Shown: positions 45,693 through 53,500 of the stretch, one piece after another
Layout: each line of letters starts with the position of its first letter
How positions within the stretch are numbered: the first letter of the stretch is position 1
NCBI RefSeq assembly: GCF_030297135.1
Contig: NZ_AP028065.1
Span: 2,356,001-2,420,000 of the forward strand
DNA: 64,000 bases
Direction: 5' to 3'
Source: Pseudoalteromonas apostichopi
Lineage (GTDB): Bacteria > Pseudomonadota > Gammaproteobacteria > Enterobacterales > Alteromonadaceae
Translations under genes and position numbers: made by a program
The notes under the pieces: generated by a model
Told to the model about the DNA's origin: nothing
Database searches by the model: none
Seen by the model: only the letters and a program-made list of their open reading frames with translations

Positions 45693-45724
45693 TTGACCTT
45701 GGGGTGTACTCCAAGGTTTATAGT
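45693..45724 (+). promoter_or_regulatory. MerR-type promoter with operator dyad
   Basis: TTGACC (45693-45698) and TATAGT (45719-45724) are separated by 20 bases, the over-long spacer typical of promoters activated by MerR-family proteins. The spacer carries the dyad ACCTTGG-n8-CCAAGGT (45696-45717). The regulator should twist this DNA when metal is bound and switch on its own gene and the permease. Confidence 0.85.
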
Positions 45725-45761
45725 GAGCATAATAAATAAACGCTTCACAATGGAGACGGTG

Positions 45762-46175
45762 ATGAAAATAGGTGAGTTTGCCCGTCAGTTGGGTGTCTCA
45801 ACAGATACGCTAAGGTACTACGAAAAGCATGGTTTGTTAACGCCAAGTTCGCGTTCAGACGTAGGATATCGTTTTTACTCTGAGGATGATTATAAGCAAA
45901 TGGCTTTTATTCTCAGAGCAAAGAATGTTGGCTTTAGTTTGGCTGAGATTAAAGAGCTACTTCAGATTAAATTTCATAAAGATCAGCACTCTTGCCATGA
46001 AGTTAAAGAGATGACGTTACAAAAACGTGATCTCGTTGCACAAAGAATTGCAGAGCTTACTCGCTTTTATGACTCACTTTCATTATTGGCAGATAAATGT
46101 TGTGGCGGTGAAGAACCTGCTGAAAACTGTTCGATACTAACGACGCTGGAGGATATCGATGGACTTACTCATTAA
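45762..46175 (+). CDS. ZntR-like MerR-family metal-responsive regulator
   Basis: A 137-residue regulator. The DNA-binding part is MKIGEFARQLGVSTDTLRYY; a dimerisation helix and metal loop follow. The cysteines are Cys78, Cys113, Cys114 and Cys123, one position off the zinc ligands of E. coli ZntR (79, 114, 115, 124). The ZntR His119 position is Glu118. This points to Zn, Cd or Pb rather than Cu(I). The ATG at 45762 follows GGAG; an alternative ATG at 45750 adds four residues. The 3' end overlaps the permease gene by 17 bases, so the two form one operon. Confidence 0.88.
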   Translation: MKIGEFARQLGVSTDTLRYYEKHGLLTPSSRSDVGYRFYSEDDYKQMAFILRAKNVGFSLAEIKELLQIKFHKDQHSCHEVKEMTLQKRDLVAQRIAELTRFYDSLSLLADKCCGGEEPAENCSILTTLEDIDGLTH

Positions 46176-47439
46176 TTTTTGGCACCTGTTTTTACTCTCA
46201 GCACCTTGGTTAATGCTAGGCTTATTCATCGCAGGTCTTTTAAATGTGTATTTGCCTGCCAACTTTCTTAATCGCCATTTAGGCAAAGAAGGCTTATGGA
46301 CCACAGTGAAAGCGGCCTTTATTGGTGCCCCAATGCCACTGTGTTCATGTGGCGTAATCCCTGCGGCAATTGGTTTAAGAAGAGCGGGGGCGTCAAAAAG
46401 TGCCACCACAGCATTTTTGGTATCAACTCCTGAAACTGGGGTCGATTCGGTCTCCGTATCTTATGTGTTATTAGGTCCATTTATGGCGGTGATTCGCCCT
46501 ATTGCAGCCGTATGCAGTGCGATTGTGGCAGGTGTTTTAGTAGGTAAAGACAGTGAACTTCATCAACAGCAAAGCACAATACCAAATAAAGAAAGCACTA
46601 AAACAGACTCTTGTTGTAGCAGTAAACAACCAGAGCCTATGACCGCATCAAGCTGTTGCAGCAAAGAGGCACCTGTTAAGCCCGCGCAAAGTTGTTGTAA
46701 TAAGCAAACGCTTAAAGAACCTGAGCCTGTTAAAAAAACAAGTTGTTGTAGTAGCAAGGAACTGCAACCAACACAGGGTCAGCAACACAGTTGCTCAACA
46801 GAAAAAGAAGCACCTTCGCAGAAAAGCTGTTGTAGCAGTGAGCACTCAACTAAAACCGTTGAAAGTCGTTTTAGCAAACTGAAACGCGCGGTGAGTTTTA
46901 GTTGTAACAAGCTGCTTGAAGACACCATGATCTGGTTAATGATCGGTTTATTCTTTGCTGCTCTAGTACAAACTTATGTACCAGAATCTTATTTAAGCCA
47001 GTGGGGTAATGGCATCCTTGCGATGCTGGTGGTCATTTTAATCAGTATTCCTATGTACATCTGTGCGACTGCATCGACACCTATTGCGGCAGGCTTATTA
47101 CTCAGTGGTGTGTCCCCCGGTGCGGTGCTCGTGTTTATGTTAGCTGGGCCAGCAACTAATATTGCAACGCTTGGTGTGGTTGGAAAAGAGCTTGGCAAGC
47201 GAGCAGTATTTGCCTACCTATTAGGGGTAATTGGAACGGCGCTAGCATTTGGCTTTTTAACCGATTATTTAGTGGCGCAGTATGGTTTTGTGGTTGCGCC
47301 TATGATGGGCGAAGAGCATGAAGTTTTACCTCATTGGTTAAGTCTTGCAGCGGGTATTGTATTGGCGATTTTAATGCTTAGATTGGTCCTCAAAATGGTA
47401 TTAAAAAAGTCGTCTCAAACTGGTAAGAGCATTACTTAA
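46159..47439 (+). CDS. SO_0444-type metal efflux permease with Cys-rich cytoplasmic loop
   Basis: A 426-residue DUF318-type permease in two halves. The first has PMPLCSCGVIPAAIGLRR and STPETGVDS. The second has PMYICATASTPIAAGLLLSG followed by GPATN. Between them, residues 152-225 form a hydrophilic loop with five Cys-Cys pairs (each in SCC context) and one single Cys, a likely metal-collecting segment. Related proteins are described as Cu/Zn or arsenite/antimonite exporters; substrate here is inferred from the ZntR-like regulator as Zn, Cd or Pb. It is translationally coupled to the regulator. Confidence 0.85.
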   Translation: MDLLINFWHLFLLSAPWLMLGLFIAGLLNVYLPANFLNRHLGKEGLWTTVKAAFIGAPMPLCSCGVIPAAIGLRRAGASKSATTAFLVSTPETGVDSVSVSYVLLGPFMAVIRPIAAVCSAIVAGVLVGKDSELHQQQSTIPNKESTKTDSCCSSKQPEPMTASSCCSKEAPVKPAQSCCNKQTLKEPEPVKKTSCCSSKELQPTQGQQHSCSTEKEAPSQKSCCSSEHSTKTVESRFSKLKRAVSFSCNKLLEDTMIWLMIGLFFAALVQTYVPESYLSQWGNGILAMLVVILISIPMYICATASTPIAAGLLLSGVSPGAVLVFMLAGPATNIATLGVVGKELGKRAVFAYLLGVIGTALAFGFLTDYLVAQYGFVVAPMMGEEHEVLPHWLSLAAGIVLAILMLRLVLKMVLKKSSQTGKSIT

Positions 47440-47505
47440 TTATTTGTTATAAAAATATTTTTTTACATTGATTGGGATTTAAGTTGGTTAACTATCGCGT
47501 CTCGG

Positions 47506-47534
47506 TTCGCATTTAAAATTGTCTGAGTTATAAT
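47506..47534 (+). promoter_or_regulatory. Candidate promoter of the acyltransferase gene
   Basis: TTCGCA (47506-47511) and a perfect TATAAT (47529-47534) are separated by 17 bases. The predicted start, about 47541, lies just before the hairpin at 47550. Confidence 0.5.
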
Positions 47535-47549
47535 CCGCCAATTATTTTT

Positions 47550-47577
47550 AACGGCACGCATCGCGTGCCGTTTTTTA
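47550..47577 (+). terminator. Terminator-like hairpin before the acyltransferase gene
   Basis: ACGGCACGC and GCGTGCCGT form a nine-base-pair stem with loop ATC, followed by TTTTTT. It most simply ends the metal operon, but a good promoter lies upstream of it and no promoter is obvious downstream. Confidence 0.8.
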
Positions 47578-47593
47578 ACTTAAGTAGTTTTTA

Positions 47594-48724
47594 ATGAGTG
47601 AAAGTGTGGATAAATACGCCGACATAAGACCTTACAATGATGATGAAGTAGCTGATTCAGTAGCGCGTTTGATTGCTGATAATGCCTTTGTAGATGTAAT
47701 CGCTAAGTATAACCTACCGCGCTTTTTATCGAACTTCCCATTTCTTACTCGTCCATTGGTACGCAGCCAACTGCGTAAAAAATGGGGTAACACCTCATCG
47801 GTTGAGCAAGTTCAGCATGAAGTGGCTGATTATTTAAATAAATTAATTACCCGTACGACTTCAGAAGTGACGTTTTCTGGCATAGATAAACTAGATCCAA
47901 AACAAGCCTATTTATTTATCTCGAATCATCGCGATATCGTGCTTGATCCTGCATTAGTGAATTGGGGCTTGTTTAAGCACAATATGCCGACAGTGCGCAT
48001 CGCAATTGGTGATAATTTACTGCAAATCCCTTATATCACTGAGTTAATGCGTTTAAATAAGAGCTTTATTGTGAAGCGTTCAGCGAAAGCACCAAAAGAG
48101 ATGCTAAAAGCGCTGTCGCAGCTGTCTGCTTATATTTATGACTCATTAACAGAGGGTCATTCAATTTGGATAGCCCAAAAAGAAGGTCGAGCAAAAGACG
48201 GTTTTGATCAAACAGATCCAGCCTTACTTAAAATGTTGCAGTTACAAGGTCGTAAGCAGAAGAAAGAATTTGCTGAGTACGTACGCGAACTAAAAATTGT
48301 ACCTGTGTCTATCTCTTATCAATACGAGCCATGTGCGATTGCTAAAGCGAAAGAGCTTTATCATAAACAGCAACATGGTCAGTATGTTAAACAGCAGGGT
48401 GAAGACATTGCCAGTATTGTTGAAGGCTTTAGTACAGCCAAAGGACATGTACATTTAGCGTTTGGCGAGCCAATTGAGTCGGGCTGTGAATCGCCTGAGG
48501 AGCTTGCAAAAACGATTGATCAGCAAATAGTTGATTCGTTTTTCTTACACCCAGGTAACTATATAGCGGGTGGTTGCACGCAAGCTATAATTGATGAAGA
48601 AGATGCCGCTGCCTTTAATGAGCGCATGGCGAAAGTGCCAGAAGAGTTAAAACCTTTGGTATTAGCGATGTATGCAAAACCATTTCATCGTAAAGCAGAA
48701 CTTGCTACAAGCGAGTCTGAGTAA
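47594..48724 (+). CDS. Glycerol-phosphate-type acyltransferase (PlsC family)
   Basis: A 376-residue protein with the acyltransferase motif NHRDIVLD (NHxxxxD) at about 113-120, a second block in FIVKRS and a third in AQKEGRAKDG. The family transfers acyl chains to glycerophospholipid precursors at the inner membrane. The protein is longer than PlsC and has no obvious membrane span. The acceptor is unknown. It is followed by a strong terminator. Confidence 0.8.
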   Translation: MSESVDKYADIRPYNDDEVADSVARLIADNAFVDVIAKYNLPRFLSNFPFLTRPLVRSQLRKKWGNTSSVEQVQHEVADYLNKLITRTTSEVTFSGIDKLDPKQAYLFISNHRDIVLDPALVNWGLFKHNMPTVRIAIGDNLLQIPYITELMRLNKSFIVKRSAKAPKEMLKALSQLSAYIYDSLTEGHSIWIAQKEGRAKDGFDQTDPALLKMLQLQGRKQKKEFAEYVRELKIVPVSISYQYEPCAIAKAKELYHKQQHGQYVKQQGEDIASIVEGFSTAKGHVHLAFGEPIESGCESPEELAKTIDQQIVDSFFLHPGNYIAGGCTQAIIDEEDAAAFNERMAKVPEELKPLVLAMYAKPFHRKAELATSESE

Positions 48725-48745
48725 GCGATACAGTTAGTTTAAGAG

Positions 48746-48770
48746 GCCACTTTTTAAAGTGGCTTTTTTT
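48746..48770 (+). terminator. Intrinsic terminator after the acyltransferase gene
   Basis: GCCACTTT/AAAGTGGC with a two-base core loop is followed by seven T residues. Confidence 0.9.
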
Positions 48771-48823
48771 ATGGTTAATTTTCAGGCTATACTTTTAATA
48801 TTCTTTATTAACCGGCATTTGTG

Positions 48824-49069
48824 ATGCAACAAATTGAAATATTTGAAATTCCAAGCCCTTGCAAAGGGATATGCCAAGTTAATAACCGAGGCTATTGTAA
48901 AGGCTGCTATCGCAGTCGGGATGAGCGTTTTTATTGGAATCAGTTTACTAACGCGGAAAAGCGTAAAGTGATTAGCTTATGCCAACAGCGTTACAAACGT
49001 TACCTTCAGAAAAAACAGCAAGCACAACAGCAGCAAACAAACCCTGAGCAAGGTGGTTTTGATTTTTAA
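48824..49069 (+). CDS. DUF1289 family small protein
   Basis: An 81-residue basic protein. The conserved part is SPCKGICQVNNRGYCKGCYR, four cysteines likely to bind a metal or Fe-S cluster, followed by W and a basic helix and a Gln-rich tail. The family has no firm function. The start could be the GTG at 48821 or the ATG at 48824. The stop overlaps the convergent neighbour by four bases. Confidence 0.75.
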   Translation: MQQIEIFEIPSPCKGICQVNNRGYCKGCYRSRDERFYWNQFTNAEKRKVISLCQQRYKRYLQKKQQAQQQQTNPEQGGFDF

Positions 49070-49767
49070 AATTCAGTGAGGTGGTATTTTGATTTTAGAA
49101 AGTGCACCGTACCGTTTTCATCAAGCTTTTTGAGTACCATGGTCAGTTGTGGAATTATTGCTTTATGGCGTTTGTGAACAAAGTGATAGCTCTGCATTGG
49201 CATTAACACTTGTTTATGAAAGGCTGTTTGATTAAAGTTTGGGTGCTTAGTTGACAGTAAAAAGTCTAGCAATATTGTCCCTTCAACACGTTTTTGTGTT
49301 AGTAAATTAAGCTGAGCAGTGACATTTCTGACTTTGATAACATCACCATTAAATGGGTGACGTTCGATATAACTCTGTGCAGCTGGGTAGCTTGATTGAA
49401 TTGCTAAAGACTTGAGCTCTTCGTATTGACATTGCTGGCAATTTTTCAGCAGCACTAAATTAAAATCAAAAAGCGGATAATCGACTTTCAATAAATTAGG
49501 ATAATTATCCTTAACATCAGCAATGCGACCTAACTGTCCATCGAGCACACCTTGGTTAGCGGCTACTAAAGCATTTTGATGATTGAAATCGATAATATGG
49601 ACCTCATAACCTATTTCCTTATAAGCCATTTTCATTAAATCAATAACATAGCGAGCTTGTGGTGTATCGGCAGGGCGATTAAAAATCAGTAAGTTTGTGC
49701 TGGCGTTACTTAAGAAGCAAAAAAGCAGCAAAAATAAGGCAAATCCGTAATTAAGATACTTCGACAA
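49066..49767 (-). CDS. Periplasmic solute-binding-like protein, family 3 type
   Basis: A 233-residue protein with a signal peptide (cleavage near NAS-TN, about residue 23). The fold looks like an amino-acid-binding ABC protein: YVIDLMKMAYKEIGYEV at the start and GVLDGQLGRI as the central segment. No transporter genes are adjacent, so it may be a stand-alone sensor or orphan binding protein. The start is a TTG with AAGGA nine bases upstream; the nearby ATG is out of frame. The ligand is unknown. Confidence 0.65.
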   Translation of the reverse strand: MSKYLNYGFALFLLLFCFLSNASTNLLIFNRPADTPQARYVIDLMKMAYKEIGYEVHIIDFNHQNALVAANQGVLDGQLGRIADVKDNYPNLLKVDYPLFDFNLVLLKNCQQCQYEELKSLAIQSSYPAAQSYIERHPFNGDVIKVRNVTAQLNLLTQKRVEGTILLDFLLSTKHPNFNQTAFHKQVLMPMQSYHFVHKRHKAIIPQLTMVLKKLDENGTVHFLKSKYHLTEF

Positions 49768-49920
49768 CGTGCATTCCTTGCGTACATAAATTGCTCGTTA
49801 ATCTACTTATATGTGCCTCCAAAATCAAGTTTGTCGTGGTCTTTTTAGCCTAATAAAAGCGATTAAAGCGGTCTAATTTTGTTATACTTGTTAAATCAAA
49901 AAATTTATTGCTGAGAAAGT

Positions 49921-50121
49921 ATGAGTTTCAATTTATGTAAATTGCCGCGAGAGCAAAAATATCAAATTCAATTGGATTACGAAGCGTCTTTTTGGGCCTA
50001 TCAAATAAAGCGTGGAAAAAACACGCGTGAGGGCGTCTATACTGCAATAAACAATCGCCCTATCTCTGAGCAAGCTTTTCTTAAGCAGCAATTTGAGCAT
50101 TACCTTTCGCTAATGAGCTAA
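49921..50121 (+). CDS. Small conserved-looking protein, possibly DUF3283
   Basis: A 66-residue soluble protein (SFNLCKLPREQKYQIQLDYE at the start, a helical C-terminus). GAGAAAG lies before the ATG. The general pattern resembles DUF3283 proteins of Vibrio and relatives, but I am unsure. The broken GNAT gene begins one base after its stop, so the two are likely co-transcribed. Confidence 0.55.
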   Translation: MSFNLCKLPREQKYQIQLDYEASFWAYQIKRGKNTREGVYTAINNRPISEQAFLKQQFEHYLSLMS

Positions 50122-50122
50122 C

Positions 50123-50548
50123 ATGGCAGACTTCAGATTTTGTTTACTTGAGCCGATTAAAACGCCCTTAGTAAATAAATTTTATGACAAAAACAATGCC
50201 CGTGGTCGAGCGACCAAAGCGGACTAGGTGTGGGTTGTTTACAATGAGTTAGAAATAATTGCTGCCTGCCGGGTTCAAGACCAATCAGGACAATTGTTTT
50301 TGTCTACTCTTTATGTTGATGAAATGTGGCGGGGTCAAAAGATAGCCTCACAATTGCTTACTACTGTAACTGATGCACAAAAAGGTACCGTTTTTACCTT
50401 CGTGTACCAAAATCTGATTGATCTTTATCTACAAAATGGGTTTAACTATGCATTAACATTACCCAATTCTTTGCAATCGTTGTTTGAGGTATATGCGCAT
50501 CGAAAAGTAGTTGCGATGCACTTTACGCGTGACACAGTGCCAAGTTAG
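50123..50548 (+). pseudogene. GNAT acetyltransferase gene interrupted by an in-frame TAG
   Basis: One reading frame runs from the ATG at 50123 to the stop at 50546-50548, broken only by a TAG at 50225-50227 (codon 35). Before it the peptide is ADFRFCLLEPIKTPLVNKFY and so on; after it VWVVYNELEIIAACRVQ continues the GNAT fold without a gap. The acetyl-CoA loop is in LYVDEMWRGQKIASQLL. A GTG immediately after the TAG could restart translation of a 106-residue fragment, but the site before it is poor. This may be a nonsense pseudogene, a sequencing error or a read-through gene. The intact protein would be 141 residues. Substrate unknown. Confidence 0.8.
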
Positions 50549-50563
50549 CAATTTGGAACGTCA

Positions 50564-53500
50564 ATGACTAAGTTCTTCTCCAGTATAGCGTTATTTTTTA
50601 TTTTGACTTGTGGCTTGTTTAGCCATTCTGCCTTTTCCCAGGTAAAACGTTTATCAACAAGTGAAGGCTTATCACAAAGTTATGTTAACACCATGCTCAT
50701 CGATAATAGTGGATACTTATGGTTATCGACTGAAGGGGGCCTCAATCGTTACGATGGTTATCAGGTTGTGCATATCAAAGGCCCTAATGGTGAACTTGAA
50801 GACTCAATCATTGACCGTATTTACCAAGACCCGCAAGGTTATATCTGGATAGCTTCCCTACAAGCGGGTTTATTCCGTTATGATCCCACCACCGACACTT
50901 ATCAGCAGTTTATTGCTAAACCTACCACTGAAGAGCAAATTTTTATTGAGTCAGTGTTTAGTATGGTGGCGGTTGATGACAAAACACTATGGCTAGGGCG
51001 TGGTTGGGATTTTGCCAAGCTAGACTTAGAAACGAAAAAAATCACCTCTATTTTTGAAATTCCTGAGCGGGTAAAAAGCAGTGTTATACGTGAACTTTAC
51101 GCGTATCAAGGTTTTATCTTTATGGGCACTAGCAATGGCGCCTATGTTTATGAACTTGCATCTGGCAAGGTCCGTAAGTTAGAACATTTGCAAAATGAGC
51201 CAAGCCACATCTACCAAAACTATGTGAAGTCATTCTCGGTGATAAACAACAATACTTTGTTAGTTGGGGCTGTGAGAGGACTATATCAGGTAGATATTAG
51301 TAATTTGCAAGCCATGTTTGATACTCCTGACATCGCCTTTAAAAATAAATCACTGATCAGTGATTTGAATATTTGGAAGATTATTCCAGAGGCTAACTCA
51401 GTTACCTTAGGCACTGATAAGGGCTTATTTGAATATAACCTAGAAACTGGCGAGTTAGTTAAGAATATGCGCTTAAAAGAAAGTGGCTATACTCTAGCTG
51501 ATACCAGCATTATTGATATAGTGAAAGACCGTTCTGGTGGGATGTGGCTAGCAACCAAAAATGACGGTGCCTTTTACCAATCTTATGATAACTACAACTT
51601 TATCAATGTTACAGCCAATACATTAAAGGGTGATGGATTATCTCATCATTCAATTTGGAGTATTACAGAGTTTCAAAATCGCCTTTGGCTTGCTACGCAT
51701 AATGGTTTAACAGCGGTTGATTTAGAAACTTACGAAAGCGAGGTTTTCTTAAAGGATTATCAAGTCGATCTTATTACAACTGAGTTTAGTATCTACCAAG
51801 TAATGCCCTATAAAGATAAGCTATGGTTACATACCAATCGAGGCGTTTTAAGTTTTGATCCGAAAACAGGGCAGGCAACACCAGTAAAAGCGGCAGATCC
51901 AGAGAAACAGGTTTTAATTAATGATTGGGTTCATGGCATATTGTTGATGCCATCGGGTGACCTTTACTATGTTCATCCTGATTACGGCATGTTTGTTTAT
52001 AATATTGATAGCCAAAAAGTCACCCGGTTAGGCGGTAAATTTGATGAGTTTGAGCCGTTCTTAGCTTACGGTTTTTTGCCTGCATTATCATCTAACCCAG
52101 AGGCACCTCTATTTTATAATGCAGGTATTCTCTATCAAGTAGATCCTAACACATACGAACTAACCACGATTTATACAGTCCCAGAGCAACACGAAAATGT
52201 GGCTGTGAATGTGATGTCATACATCATAGATAACAACAATGTACTGTGGTTATCATTATCGAATTTTGGTTTGATTGGTTTAGATGCCGATACTTATGAA
52301 CATATTTACACAATTGATTTAGAAAAGAATAAGTTAGGTACATTGCTTTACGATATGGTACTTGATGAAGCGGGCATGATATGGATGAGTAGCCACAAAG
52401 GATTATGGCGACTAAATCCAAATAATCTGCACTTTCAACAGTTTACTGGCTCAGAGGGGTTATTCTCAACCGAGTTTAATAGTGGTGCATTTACTAAGCT
52501 TGAATCAGGGCAAATTGTCTATGGTACGTTAAAAGGATTTACTTACTTTTATCCAATGGATAACCACTATCAGCAAGCTTTAATTGATCACGTTAATATC
52601 ACTAATCTTGATTTGATGTCTCGTGATTTACCCGCTGAGTTAAAACAGCCAATCGACAGTGTTGTCCTTGAGCATGATGATATAGGATTAGAAGTTGCGT
52701 TTTCGGCAATGGCATTCAATTATCAAGAGCGTATTATTTATGAATATCAGCTTGGGGATGGCCAAAAAACGTACACACGAAATAACAACCGTGTGTTATT
52801 CCCTAAACTCAGCGCAGGAAAATACCATCTTAAAGTTTGGGCTAAAGATCCATTAACGGGAGATTTAACGCCGCCCGCTATTTTGAATATCGAAGTAAAA
52901 TACCCACTTTGGCGCGCACCACACTTCATTATTTTATATGTGATTCTGGTTGCACTATTTGTAGCTGCTTGGATATTTAGACGTAATCGAATGCAACAAA
53001 TATTGCTAGCAGCTCATAAAGAAAGTAAAGAGAGTGAAGCGCGATTAAAGCTCGCTCTTGAAGGTAGTCATTCAGGTGTATGGGATTGGTCATCGCAAAG
53101 CCCAATTATTTATCAACCACGTCTTAAAAATGAGCTCGGCTATGAGACCGATAGCGTAAACTTAGATGATTATTTAGCAAAGATTCACCCACATGATAAA
53201 CAAACCTTCCGTTTAGAGTGGTTAGAGTTTTTATCGACTCAAAAAGGTTATTTCAATTGTACTTACAGGCTGCGTCATGCCGATGGTAATTGGCGTTGGT
53301 ATAAAGACTTTGGCAAAGTGGTTGAATGGCAAGGCAATGCTCCTGAAAAAGTAGCAGGCACTTATACGAATATGACTCGTGAGTTAGTATTTGAGGAAAA
53401 TGCTCGCTTGTTTGGTGCGGCATTCGAACAAACACGAGACTGGGTATTTATCTTAGATAAAAACTTACGTATTCGAGCTACCAATAAATCCTTTCAAGAT

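Noticed and set aside
46609..46840. Possible tandem DNA repeat array or CRISPR in the permease gene
   Set aside because: The repeated TGTTGT units are Cys-Cys codons in an open frame with irregular spacing; there are no spacers or direct repeats of CRISPR length.
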